From Massilia sp. Root418 (GTDB lineage Bacteria > Pseudomonadota > Gammaproteobacteria > Burkholderiales > Burkholderiaceae_D), in assembly GCF_001425265.1 (NCBI RefSeq), contig NZ_LMEC01000026.1, forward strand, positions 435,877 to 499,876: a DNA stretch of 64,000 nucleotides, read 5' to 3'. The position numbers and the translations under genes are program-made. A model generated the notes under the pieces. That model did no database searches. It worked only from the letters and a program-made list of their open reading frames with translations, and had not been told where the DNA came from. Of the stretch, positions 50,599 through 59,292 are shown one piece after another (position 1 is the stretch's first letter; each line of letters starts with the position of its first letter).

Positions 50599-52881
50599 AT
50601 GAATCACCTGAACCACCTCCTGCTGTTGCTTGCCATGGGCGGCACCGCCGCCTCGCACGCGTCCGAAGCGGACCACCGCGAATTTGAGGCCACGCTGCAT
50701 GTGCCCTACCGCGCCGTGCCCGCGCCGGACGGCACGCAGCAGGAAGCGCGTACCTTCACGCTGGAATTCAGCTATCCGCACGTGCAGCGCCCGCAGTCGG
50801 TGTTCTGGCTGGTGGAATTGGAGGGTCCGGACGGCGGCACCGTGCAGCGCTGGCACGGCGTGGAGCGCCTGTTCAAGGCGCCGGTGCAGGTGCTGGTGGA
50901 CTGGAGCGCGCAGAACGGCCGCGCCGCCATGCCGGAAGGCGTGTACCGCGTGCGCATGCGCGCCGTGGCGCAGGATGGCCGCGCGGTAAAAGGCAGCACC
51001 GAGGATGCAGTGCTGCAGGCGCTGGCCGCCGAAGGCGAAGAGGCGCACGAGCAGGAATGGGAACTGGCCGTCGGCGGTGGAAACGGCCCCGCCATGCCGG
51101 CCTTCAGCGCCCTGCCCACCGGTCCGGCCAGCGCCGCCCGCGCCCGCGCGGAAGCCCGTGCCGCCAATTCAGCCGATTCAGCCAATTCAGCCGGGCCCGC
51201 GCCGCAGCGCCTGCGCCAGGGCGCCGCGGCAGCCACCGCCTCGCTGCCCTACACGGTCTACTTCGGCAACCTGCACAGCCAGACCAACCATAGCGACGGC
51301 GGCGGCGCGCTGGCCTCCTGCACCGGCGCGCAGGCGCCGCAAAGCGCTGCCTACGGGCCGACCGACGCCTACGCTTACGCCAGGAACCGCGGCCTGGACT
51401 TCCTGCTGGCATCCGAGCATAACCACATGTACGACGGCTCGGACGCAACCAACACCTCGGCCGACGCAGCCGCCGCCAAGGCGCTGTACCAGTCCGGCCT
51501 GTCCATGGCCGGCAGCTACAGCAGCGCCAACCCCGGCTTCCTCGCGCTGTACGGCCAGGAATGGGGCGTGATCAACAACGGCGGCCACCTGAACATCCTC
51601 AATGCCGGCGAACTGCTGGGCTGGGAGAGCAACAGCAACGGCCAGCTGCTGGCCGACACGCCGACCGCCAAGGGCGACTACGCCGCCCTCTACACCTTGA
51701 TGCGCCAGCGCGGCTGGCTGGGCCAGTTCAACCACCCGGCCACCAGCGGCCAGTTCGCGGCCGGCGGCGTGGCGCTCGGCTACACCGCGGACGGCGACCA
51801 GGCCATGGCGCTGTGCGAAGTGCTGAACACTTCCGCCTTCTCCACCAACACCACCGAAACCGAAACGGGCCGCAGCAACTACGAGGGCGCGTGCAGGAAG
51901 GCGCTGGAAGCCGGCTTCCATGTCGCCTTCAGCAGCAACCAGGACAATCACTGCGCCAACTGGGGCGCGTCCTATACCAACCGCACCGGCGTGCTGATCC
52001 CCAGCGGCACGGCGCTGAGCAACGCCAGCTTCATGGATGCGGTCCGCGCCCGGCGCGTATTCGCCACCATGGACAAGGCCTCACAGCTGGTGCTGACGGC
52101 CAACGGCCACATCATGGGCGAGCGCTTCAGCAACAGCGGCACCCTGCAGCTGCAGGTGAACTTCGCCAACAGCGCCGGCAAGACCGCTTCCACGGTGCAG
52201 ATCTTCGAGGGCGTCCCGGGCCGCAACGGCACCGTCACGCAACTCTCGTCCACCGCCAGCACCACCATCACGCCATCCAACGGCGAGCACTTCTACTACG
52301 CCAAGGTGACCCAGGACGACGGCAACATCCTGTGGTCGGCACCGGTGTGGGTCAGCCAGGGCGCGGTGGTGGAACCGCCCCCGCCGCAGCCGCAGCCGCA
52401 GCCGCAGCCGCAGCCGCAGCAGCTCATCCTCAACGGCGGCTTCGAGTCCGGCGCCGCGTCGTGGACCGCCAGCAGCGGCGTGGTCACCAACAGCGCCGGC
52501 CAGGCCGCGCACGGCGGCAGCTACAAGGCCTGGCTGAACGGCTATGGTGCCGCCCACACGGATACGCTGTACCAGCAGGTGGCCATTCCCGCCGCCGCAG
52601 CCAGCGCCACGCTGAGTTTCTGGCTCAAGGTGGCATCCGACGAGAGCACCACCTCTACGGCCTACGACACGCTCAAGGTGCAGGTGCGCAGCAGCACCGG
52701 CGCCGTGCTGGCCACCCTGGCTACCTACTCCAACCTGAACAAGAGCAGCAGCTACGCGCAGAAGTCCTTCAGCCTAGACGCCTGGAAGGGCCAGACCGTG
52801 CGTATCCACTTTGAAGGCATAGAGGGTTCCACCGTGCAGACCTCCTTCCTGGTCGACGACGTGGCCCTGAACATCCAGTAG
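50599..52881 (+). CDS. Secreted CehA/McbA-like PHP metallohydrolase with C-terminal binding domain
   Basis: 760 residues. A signal peptide (~1-22) is followed by an N-terminal beta domain (~25-165). The PHP-type catalytic domain (~218-500) has NLHSQTNHSDG (His 226, His 231, Asp 233), FLLASEHNH, LYGQEWGV, GQFNHPATSG and SSNQDNHCANWG. A (PQ)n linker (residues ~594-605) leads to a ~150-residue C-terminal jelly-roll (LNGGFESGAASWTASSG, YDTLKVQVRSSTG), typical of a carbohydrate-binding or proprotein-convertase-like module. It probably hydrolyses a phosphoester or carbamate outside the cytoplasm; the substrate is unknown. Ends with a strong terminator. Confidence 0.82.
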   Translation: MNHLNHLLLLLAMGGTAASHASEADHREFEATLHVPYRAVPAPDGTQQEARTFTLEFSYPHVQRPQSVFWLVELEGPDGGTVQRWHGVERLFKAPVQVLVDWSAQNGRAAMPEGVYRVRMRAVAQDGRAVKGSTEDAVLQALAAEGEEAHEQEWELAVGGGNGPAMPAFSALPTGPASAARARAEARAANSADSANSAGPAPQRLRQGAAAATASLPYTVYFGNLHSQTNHSDGGGALASCTGAQAPQSAAYGPTDAYAYARNRGLDFLLASEHNHMYDGSDATNTSADAAAAKALYQSGLSMAGSYSSANPGFLALYGQEWGVINNGGHLNILNAGELLGWESNSNGQLLADTPTAKGDYAALYTLMRQRGWLGQFNHPATSGQFAAGGVALGYTADGDQAMALCEVLNTSAFSTNTTETETGRSNYEGACRKALEAGFHVAFSSNQDNHCANWGASYTNRTGVLIPSGTALSNASFMDAVRARRVFATMDKASQLVLTANGHIMGERFSNSGTLQLQVNFANSAGKTASTVQIFEGVPGRNGTVTQLSSTASTTITPSNGEHFYYAKVTQDDGNILWSAPVWVSQGAVVEPPPPQPQPQPQPQPQQLILNGGFESGAASWTASSGVVTNSAGQAAHGGSYKAWLNGYGAAHTDTLYQQVAIPAAAASATLSFWLKVASDESTTSTAYDTLKVQVRSSTGAVLATLATYSNLNKSSSYAQKSFSLDAWKGQTVRIHFEGIEGSTVQTSFLVDDVALNIQ

Positions 52882-52898
52882 AGACCTCCACTGGTTTT

Positions 52899-52930
52899 TA
52901 GGGGCGGCTCCCTCCGCCCCCGTTTTTTTT
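52899..52930 (+). terminator. Intrinsic terminator after the PHP-type hydrolase
   Basis: GGGGCGG(CTCCCT)CCGCCCC at 52901-52920 is followed by CG and eight T. Confidence 0.88.
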
Positions 52931-52986
52931 GCCCGACTTGATTAGGACTCCTTTACAAGACTGCAAAGGGGTTTATAATTCGCCGC

Positions 52987-53640
52987 ATGGACATCAAACC
53001 CGAAACCCCATGGGATGGCACGCCGGACGTATCGGCGCGCATTATCACGGCCATCGCGCGTATCGCCAGCGTGATGCGTTCGGGCGTGTGGGAATTTGCC
53101 ACCAGCGAGAACTTGAATCCGGCCCAGACCGAGATACTGCAGCTGCTGCATGCGCGTCCGCATGGCGTGCGGCTGTCGTGGGTGGCGGCGCAGCTGTCCA
53201 TATCGGCCGCCAGCGCCAGCGACTCGGTGGCCTCGCTGGTGTCCAAGGGCCTGGTGCGCAAGGCCCGCGCCGAGGATGACGGGCGCGCCACGGCCCTGTT
53301 CCTGACCGCCGGCGGCCATGCCGTGGCCGAGCGCATCGGCGGCGCCCTCAGCTTCGCCGACGATGCCGCAGCCGCCCTGCCCCCCGCCATGCAGGTGCAG
53401 ATGCTGACAGGGCTGCTCAAGCTGATCGCCGAACTGCAGAAGTCCGAGCGCTTTCCGGCGCTGCGGGCCTGCCCGTCGTGCCGCTACTTCGAAGCGAACA
53501 AGTATCCGGGTGCCGAAACGCCACACCACTGCGCGCTGGTCAACGCGCCGCTGCCGATATCGTTTATCCGCATCGACTGCGCCGAGCACGAAGCGGCCGA
53601 CCTGGCCACGCAGCAGCGCAACTGGGCGATCTTCGCCTGA
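52987..53640 (+). CDS. MarR-family regulator with C-terminal four-cysteine motif
   Basis: 217 residues. A winged-helix MarR core at ~40-130 (NPAQTEILQLLHARPHGVRLSWVAAQLSISAASASDSVASLVSKGLVRKARAEDDGRATALFLTAGG). The extra C-terminus has C162-x2-C165, HHC182 and DC198AEH, a C-x2-C-x16-C-x15-C pattern with flanking His. That is a likely metal or Fe-S site for redox or metal sensing. AT-rich promoter sequence precedes it. It is convergent with the phytochrome gene, the stops adjoining. Whether it regulates the phytochrome/heme-oxygenase operon cannot be told. Confidence 0.85.
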   Translation: MDIKPETPWDGTPDVSARIITAIARIASVMRSGVWEFATSENLNPAQTEILQLLHARPHGVRLSWVAAQLSISAASASDSVASLVSKGLVRKARAEDDGRATALFLTAGGHAVAERIGGALSFADDAAAALPPAMQVQMLTGLLKLIAELQKSERFPALRACPSCRYFEANKYPGAETPHHCALVNAPLPISFIRIDCAEHEAADLATQQRNWAIFA

Positions 53641-55839
53641 CTACTGCTGCGGCTTGCCGCCCTTGCGCGGCAAGGCGACACTGAACACCACGTGCGGCGC
53701 CTCGTAGCGGTAGGCGATGCTGCCTTGGTGTTCCTCGGCGATGCGCGACGCGATGTACAACCCCAGGCCCATGCCGGTGCGGTTGTTCGGATTTTGCAGC
53801 GAGATGCGCTTGAAGGGATTGAACAGCAGCGCCTCTGTTTCTGCAGCCAGCTGCGAGCCGTGGTTGCGCACCGCGATCGTCACCTGCTCGCCGTCCGGCG
53901 CCAGCGCGAGGGCCACGTGCACCGGCATGCCCGCCACGCCGTGGTGGCGCGCGTTGCTCAGCAAATTGCTCACCACCTGCTCCATGCGGTCCGCGTCCAC
54001 GTCGGCCGTGACGGCAGGCGCAATGTCCGCCTCGTAGACCACGCCCGGATGCGCCAGGCGCGACTCGTCCAGCAAGTCCTCCAGTAAACGGCTCAGGTCC
54101 GCCTCGCGCAAGCGCAGGCCAAGGCCCATGCCGCTGTCGAGCCGGCTCATGTCGAGCACCTGGCTGATCAGGCGCTGCATGCGGCCGCTGGAGCGCTGGA
54201 TGCGCTGCCCCAGCTGGTGCGGCTGCGCGCCGTGCTGCAGCACATTGGCGGCCATGGTGATCGATTGCAGCGGGTCGCGCAAGTCATGGCCCAGCATGGC
54301 CAGCAGCTGCATGCGGGCGCGCTCCAGCTCCGCGTGGCGCGCCATGCAGGCGCGGTGCATCTCCGCCAGCAGCTGCTCGGCCACCAGCAGGTGACCATCC
54401 TCCCACGGGTCGGCGCTGCCGTGCACCAGGTCCACCCATTCGTCGAAAGAGCCGCGCGGCGTCAGGCGCACGCCGTTGGGGCCGAAGCTGAGCGTCTTGT
54501 CGGGACGCCCGCCCCAGCGCACGGTCTGCACCTGCTCGGGACGCAACGCCAGCAGCCAGCCGCCGGAAGCCGGATCGAAATGCAGCGCCAGCATGCCCAC
54601 CCAGCGCCCGGTCTTGCCGCGCAAGTCCTCCGGCCAGTCGGCCACGCCGCCACGGCGCACCAGGCGCGTGCTGTCGGGTGGCAGCGACGCCACCATGCGG
54701 GCAGCGAGCGCCTCGTCCACGGGATTGCCGTCGCCGCTGTACACCACCAGCTTGCCGTGCTGCGCAAATACCAGCGCACCCGCTTCCAGCACCGCACACA
54801 GCTCGGGCGCGTGGCGCTGCAGCGCCAGCAGCACGTCATCCTCGTGCAGCAGCGTTTCTATCAGTTCGGTGCGCAGGGCCGCGCCGCGGTCGGTCAGTTC
54901 GCTGCGTTCGCGCGCGTCGGTGCTTTGCACGTGCGCGGCCAGCACCTGGGCCAGCACGTCGCAGGCCATGCGCACCGAATACGGCACATGGCGCGGCTGC
55001 ATGTGGTGGCAGGCCACCAGCCCCCACAAGCGCCCGTTGACGACGATGGACACGCTCATGGACGCGCCCACGCCCATGTTCTGCAAGTACTCGATGTGGA
55101 TCGGCGAAACGCTGCGCAGGATGCTGTGGCTCAGGTCCAGCGGCCCCTGTTCATCGCCGTCCGCCATCCCCAGCAGCGGCACCGGCTGGTAGCCCACGTC
55201 GGCGATCAGGCGCAACGTGTTGATGGTGTACAGGCGGCGTGCCTGCGCCGGGATGTCGCCGGCCGGGTAGCGCTGGCCCAGGTAGCGCGGCAAGTCTTCG
55301 CGCACCGCCTCGGCCACCACGTCGCCGCTGTCGTCGTGCCGGAAGCGGTAGCCCATCACGCGGTCGAAGCCGGTGATTTCACGCACCTGCTCGGCCACCA
55401 GCTGCATCAGCGCCACCAGCGATTTCTGCCGCTTCAGCTGGCCGATGGCGGCATGTGCGCGCAGCGCGAACGCCGCCACCTCGTTGCTGGGTGCATGGCG
55501 CACTTCGAATTCTGCGATCACGCGCCCGCCGTAGCCGTGCACCACGCAGTCGAAAGTACGGCCGGCGCGGGCCACGTCGGCCATGGCGGGCGGCGTGGCG
55601 CCGTCGGCCTGGTCGGCCAGGGCCGCGCGCAGCAGGCCTGTCACCTCGCTGTCCAGGCCCAGGCTGTCGAAGGCTGCGCCGGGCTGCGGCACCAGGTCCA
55701 GCAGCGCGGCGGCGTTGGCGCTCCACGCGGCCAGGCGGCCCTGCAGGTCGAACGCCAGCAGTGCGCCCTGCGGTTGTATGCTGCCCGGAATGTGAATGGG
55801 TTCGCTGGCGCAGTTGGCCAGGTCCACTTGCGCGGTCAC
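53641..55839 (-). CDS. Bacteriophytochrome histidine kinase
   Basis: 732 residues from the GTG at 55839, overlapping the heme oxygenase stop as GTGA; the long open frame upstream is a shadow of that gene. Biliverdin-binding Cys 10 (LANCASEP), PAS domain, GAF domain with the PAGDIPAQARRLY motif (Asp 195) and chromophore-facing His in SPIHIEYLQNMGV, PHY domain with the PRGSF tongue (LTPRGSFDEW), then HisKA with His 518 (GHDLRDPLQS) and an ATPase domain (NLLSNARHHG, RTGMGLGLYI). It is a red/far-red light sensor. Chromophore supply comes from the co-translated upstream gene. No response regulator is in the window. Confidence 0.95.
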   Translation of the reverse strand: MTAQVDLANCASEPIHIPGSIQPQGALLAFDLQGRLAAWSANAAALLDLVPQPGAAFDSLGLDSEVTGLLRAALADQADGATPPAMADVARAGRTFDCVVHGYGGRVIAEFEVRHAPSNEVAAFALRAHAAIGQLKRQKSLVALMQLVAEQVREITGFDRVMGYRFRHDDSGDVVAEAVREDLPRYLGQRYPAGDIPAQARRLYTINTLRLIADVGYQPVPLLGMADGDEQGPLDLSHSILRSVSPIHIEYLQNMGVGASMSVSIVVNGRLWGLVACHHMQPRHVPYSVRMACDVLAQVLAAHVQSTDARERSELTDRGAALRTELIETLLHEDDVLLALQRHAPELCAVLEAGALVFAQHGKLVVYSGDGNPVDEALAARMVASLPPDSTRLVRRGGVADWPEDLRGKTGRWVGMLALHFDPASGGWLLALRPEQVQTVRWGGRPDKTLSFGPNGVRLTPRGSFDEWVDLVHGSADPWEDGHLLVAEQLLAEMHRACMARHAELERARMQLLAMLGHDLRDPLQSITMAANVLQHGAQPHQLGQRIQRSSGRMQRLISQVLDMSRLDSGMGLGLRLREADLSRLLEDLLDESRLAHPGVVYEADIAPAVTADVDADRMEQVVSNLLSNARHHGVAGMPVHVALALAPDGEQVTIAVRNHGSQLAAETEALLFNPFKRISLQNPNNRTGMGLGLYIASRIAEEHQGSIAYRYEAPHVVFSVALPRKGGKPQQ

Positions 55840-56570
55840 GCCGCCACCGCCTGCCTGGTGTGCCGGCCCTGGGGCAGCCGGGCAATCAGCGCGTCGAACG
55901 CGGCGCAGGCGCCGGCACACGCTTGCGCGATATCGGCCGGGGCGGTCACCTCGGCACGCAGCCGCGTCAGGAACAGCTGCCAGCGCGGGCCTGGCGGGAC
56001 GCCGCCGCCGTGCAGGTAGCGCAGGGGATGCGGCGCGAGGCTGGCCGACAGGCGGCGGTGCAGCACGATGCCGCCCAGCTGCGAGCCTTCCACCACGTAG
56101 GCCACGCCCCAGCGCCACGCGGCGCTGCCGTCCAATGCGATAGCGGCCATAGTTGGCGGGGCGGCGGGTTGCGGCGCGGCGGCGTTCGGCGAGGCTGCCC
56201 CTGCGAGGCAGGTCTGGCCGGCTATGGCGGCGCGATCGGCGTGGCCTGCGCGGCCGCCGCGGTCCGCGTATTCAGCGTGTTCAGCGTATTCAGCGTGGTT
56301 GGCGAGCTTGGCGTGGTCGGCGAGATCGGCATCCAGTGACGCCAGCCGGTCCAACGGCGGCAGGAGGCGCGGGTCCTGCGGGCCGTCGCTGTGGCGCGCG
56401 GCCTCGATGGCAATGCCGGCCAGCCAAGGCCGCAGCAGACAGAGATGCTCGTGGTAGTCGTCCAGCGTTGGCGCAGTGCGCGCCAGCGGCATGGCCTGGT
56501 CCAGCAGCGCGTGGCGGTTCGCTGTGGCGCCCCGCAAGGCGGCCAGGACATCGTCTTGTAAAGAAATCAT
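55836..56570 (-). CDS. Biliverdin-producing heme oxygenase with low-complexity insertion
   Basis: 244 residues; bacterial heme oxygenases are normally ~190-210. Proximal heme ligand His 20 (ATANRHALLD), the distal-helix motif GVAYVVEGSQLGGIVL (~155-170), and a conserved C-terminal end are present. Between ~85 and ~140 is an Ala/His/Tyr/Pro-rich insertion that contains a 9-base tandem repeat (about 56268-56295, reading HAEYAEHAEYA). It opens heme to biliverdin for the phytochrome translated directly after it. Start ATG at 56570. Confidence 0.88.
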   Translation of the reverse strand: MISLQDDVLAALRGATANRHALLDQAMPLARTAPTLDDYHEHLCLLRPWLAGIAIEAARHSDGPQDPRLLPPLDRLASLDADLADHAKLANHAEYAEHAEYADRGGRAGHADRAAIAGQTCLAGAASPNAAAPQPAAPPTMAAIALDGSAAWRWGVAYVVEGSQLGGIVLHRRLSASLAPHPLRYLHGGGVPPGPRWQLFLTRLRAEVTAPADIAQACAGACAAFDALIARLPQGRHTRQAVAA

Positions 56571-56652
56571 TACCCCATTTTAATGCAGGCGGGAGAAACG
56601 CTCATGCACGTGTGGATCAAGCAATGAAATGGCCAAGGACGGCCGATTAACG

Positions 56653-57657
56653 CTAAGCCGGCAGGCAGAGGTTCGGGCAAGCGGCGCCTTGCATGTAGCA
56701 ATCCAGATTGTCCAGGGTGGTCTCGGCGATCTCCCGCAGCGCCTCCTCGGTAAAGAATCCCTGGTGCCCGGTGACCAGTACATTCGGGAAGGTCAGCAGG
56801 CGCTGGAAAACGTCGTCCGATATGATGTCGGCTGAATGGTCGTGGAAGAACAGTTCGCTCTCCTGCTCGTACACGTCGATCGCCAGCGCGCCCAGGCGGC
56901 GCGACTTGAGCGCCTCGATCACGGCCGGCGTGTCGAGCAGGCCGCCGCGTGAGGTATTCACCAGCATGGCGCCCGGCTTCATCTGCGCCAGCGCCGCCGC
57001 GCCGATCAGGTGATGCGTGGCGGGCAGCAACGGGCAATGCAGCGAGACGATGTCCGACCCGGCCAGCAGTTCGGCAAGCGCCACCGCCTCGCCCACTGCG
57101 CCAAACGCATCCGGCGGCGCCGGATCATGGCCCAGCACGCGGCAGCCGAAACCGTGGAAGATGCGCGCCGCCGCCATGCCGATCTTGCCCAGTCCGATCA
57201 AGCCCACCGTCTTGCCATGCAGGTTGCTGCCCAGCAGGCCATCCAAGGCGAAGTTGCCTTCCCGCACGCGGGCATAAGCGCGGTGGGTGTGGCGGTTCAG
57301 GGTCAGCACCAGCGCCAGCGTGAACTCGGCGACCGCTTCCGGCGAGTACCCGGGCACGCGCGCCACGAACAGGCCCAGCCGTACGGCGACCGCCACGTCC
57401 ACATTGTTGTAGCCCGCGCAACGCAGCAGCACCGCGCGCACGCCCTGCTGCGCCAGCGCCCCCAGCACCTGCGCGTCCAGTACATCGTTGACGAACACGC
57501 ACACGGCGCCGCAATGCTGCGCGAGCGCCAGCGACTGCATCGACAACGCTTCGGTGAAATAGTGCAGCGTCACCTCCGCGAATGCCGGCCGGCGCGCCAG
57601 CGCCTCGTCCAGGAAACGGCGGTCATAGGACTGGGCGCTGAAGACGGCGATCTGCAT
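56653..57657 (-). CDS. ldhA: D-lactate dehydrogenase (2-hydroxyacid dehydrogenase)
   Basis: 334 residues. NAD-binding GLIGLGKIG (~152-160), then catalytic Arg 237 (NTSRGG), Glu 264 (DVYEQE) and His 298 (VTGHQGFFTEEAL). Residue pattern and the D-LDH-type end identify fermentative LdhA-like enzymes, which reduce pyruvate to D-lactate with NADH. Single gene with a normal 5' region. Confidence 0.9.
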   Translation of the reverse strand: MQIAVFSAQSYDRRFLDEALARRPAFAEVTLHYFTEALSMQSLALAQHCGAVCVFVNDVLDAQVLGALAQQGVRAVLLRCAGYNNVDVAVAVRLGLFVARVPGYSPEAVAEFTLALVLTLNRHTHRAYARVREGNFALDGLLGSNLHGKTVGLIGLGKIGMAAARIFHGFGCRVLGHDPAPPDAFGAVGEAVALAELLAGSDIVSLHCPLLPATHHLIGAAALAQMKPGAMLVNTSRGGLLDTPAVIEALKSRRLGALAIDVYEQESELFFHDHSADIISDDVFQRLLTFPNVLVTGHQGFFTEEALREIAETTLDNLDCYMQGAACPNLCLPA

Positions 57658-57734
57658 ATATTGCTCCAGGTCAGTGAGTCGTTAAATTCATTACGGCAAC
57701 TTAGTTTGCTTTTGGGAACAATAGTGACATAATT

Positions 57735-58220
57735 ATGATTGCTGACATCTTAGTACCGATTTACCCACACTGCTCCATGACGTACGCATCCGACACCCAA
57801 GCTTTGCTCGACCAGCGATTGAAGACCACTGGCTGGCAGATTGCGCAAACTGTCGTGCTTGGGCTGCTGGCAGCCTGCCTGTCGCTGTTCGGCCAGGTCT
57901 GCCTGGAACGTGCCCGCCCCATCTTCCCCGCCCTCGACCAGAACTTCGCCGCCTGGCAGAGCGCCTACACGCTGGTGCTGATCGTGATCGGCCTAGTGTG
58001 GCTGGCGGCCATGCTGCAAAGGATCAGTTTCTTCCAGGATTGCCTGGAGCGGCTGCGCAGCCAGCGCCGCCTGGACGAACAATATGCCGTGCGCAAGCAG
58101 CAGGCCGAGGAGGCGCGCCAGGCCAAGGCGGCCGAGAAGGCGGCGCGCGAGGCGGAGGCCGAGGCGGCACGCGCGGCCAGGCTCAACAAGGGCGCGCGCA
58201 GCACAAAGTTCGATTACTGA
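57735..58220 (+). CDS. Hypothetical membrane protein with C-terminal coiled coil
   Basis: 161 residues (147 if the ATG at 57777 is used, which fits a promoter TTGCTT...TAATTA better). Two membrane helices (TTGWQIAQTVVLGLLAACLSLFGQV; SAYTLVLIVIGLVWLAAMLQ) precede a strongly charged, Ala/Glu/Lys-rich coiled coil (RRLDEQYAVRKQQAEEARQAKAAEKAAREAEAEAARAARL). It ends basic. Not recognised; similar small membrane/coil proteins are common in beta-proteobacteria. Neither start has a clear ribosome site. Confidence 0.65.
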   Translation: MIADILVPIYPHCSMTYASDTQALLDQRLKTTGWQIAQTVVLGLLAACLSLFGQVCLERARPIFPALDQNFAAWQSAYTLVLIVIGLVWLAAMLQRISFFQDCLERLRSQRRLDEQYAVRKQQAEEARQAKAAEKAAREAEAEAARAARLNKGARSTKFDY

Positions 58221-58343
58221 GTCTACTGAGTCTACTGAGCAGTGCCGCAAGGTTAGCCAGCACACAGTGCGCCAACGCAATCGCGCCTAGCATTTGACCT
58301 GGACAGCCGAGGCATAAGGCCTGGGCAATTTCAGGAGAACGCA

Positions 58344-58862
58344 ATGGACAGCATCAACCGCAATCAGCCGGAACACAACCGCCAGGACCTGACGGGCAGC
58401 GAAGCCGTCAAACGCATCAAGGACACCGTCGAGGAAGCCAAGGCGGGCTTCTTCTGCACCGCAAACCGCGTCATTCCCATGAGCCCGCTCAAGGTCGACG
58501 AAGCGGGCAACCTGTGGTTCCTCAGCGCCGACGACAGCCACCACAACCAAGACATCGCCGCCAATCCGGCCGTGCGCCTGTACTTCCAGGGCTCGCACCA
58601 TTCAGGCTTTCTGTACTTCGACGGCCACGCGGTCATCTCGCGCGACCCGGCGATGATCAAGGAACTGTGGAGTTTCACGCTGAAGACCTGGTTCACCGAA
58701 GGCGAGAACGACCCGCGCATCACAGTGATCCAGGTGCGGCCGGTGGAAGGCTACTACTGGGACAACAAGCACGGCGACGCCGTGGCCGGCGCCAAGATGC
58801 TGGTCGGCGCCGTTGTCGGGCAGACCCTGGATGATTCGATCGAAGGGACCATCAGGCTGTAG
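58344..58862 (+). CDS. Pyridoxamine-5'-phosphate oxidase-like general stress protein
   Basis: 172 residues, split-barrel flavin-binding fold of the 'general stress protein 26' group: IKDTVEEAKAGFFCTANRVIPMSPLKVDEAGNLWFLSADDSHHNQDIAANPAVRLYFQ, and VEGYYWDNKHGDAVAGAKML. CAGGAG stands six bases before the ATG. It likely binds FMN or another flavin and acts as a stress-related oxidoreductase or cofactor-binding protein. Standalone gene. Confidence 0.88.
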   Translation: MDSINRNQPEHNRQDLTGSEAVKRIKDTVEEAKAGFFCTANRVIPMSPLKVDEAGNLWFLSADDSHHNQDIAANPAVRLYFQGSHHSGFLYFDGHAVISRDPAMIKELWSFTLKTWFTEGENDPRITVIQVRPVEGYYWDNKHGDAVAGAKMLVGAVVGQTLDDSIEGTIRL

Positions 58863-58877
58863 CCGCCGTCAGCAGAC

Positions 58878-59225
58878 TTAGCCCCAGCCGTACCACGCAT
58901 CGCGCAGCTCGCCCACCTGGACTTGCTGCAGCGCGTCCTGCCCTTCCAGCCAGGCACGCACCAGCTCGCGGTGGCGCTCTTCCACTTTGCCGTAGGCCTT
59001 GTCGGACACCACGAAGCCGCTGAAGTCGCTGTTCATGCCGCCGCCGAAGGCCAGGCCGTTGGCCTCGATGGCTTCCAGCAGGAAGCGGTACAGCAGGCTG
59101 TCGCGCTGCGCTTCGTCCTGGCCTGCCGCCAGCTTGGCGTCGACCATGAAGCCGAGTTCCTGGAATTCGCCCAGGTGCATTTTCTTGCGCTGGCGCCGGT
59201 TGGCGCGGTGGTGGGATCGGCTCAT
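58878..59225 (-). CDS. yggL: YggL-family (DUF469) ribosome-associated protein
   Basis: 115 residues. MSRSHHRANRRQRKKMHLGEFQELGFMVDAKLA and LEAIEANGLAFGGGMNSDFSGFVV are diagnostic of YggL (DUF469), a conserved beta/gamma-proteobacterial protein that associates with the 50S subunit. The basic N-terminus suits RNA binding. Confidence 0.92.
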   Translation of the reverse strand: MSRSHHRANRRQRKKMHLGEFQELGFMVDAKLAAGQDEAQRDSLLYRFLLEAIEANGLAFGGGMNSDFSGFVVSDKAYGKVEERHRELVRAWLEGQDALQQVQVGELRDAWYGWG

Positions 59226-59292
59226 GTTTTTCTATCCGGTGAGTTGCAAAGCCGAATTGTCTCACGGCACCGGCGGTGGAGAACAGGGCTGA

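Noticed and set aside
55840..56118. N-terminal extension of the phytochrome
   Set aside because: Arg/Ala-rich shadow of the heme oxygenase gene; GTG at 55839 overlaps its stop and places the chromophore Cys at residue 10 as in the family.
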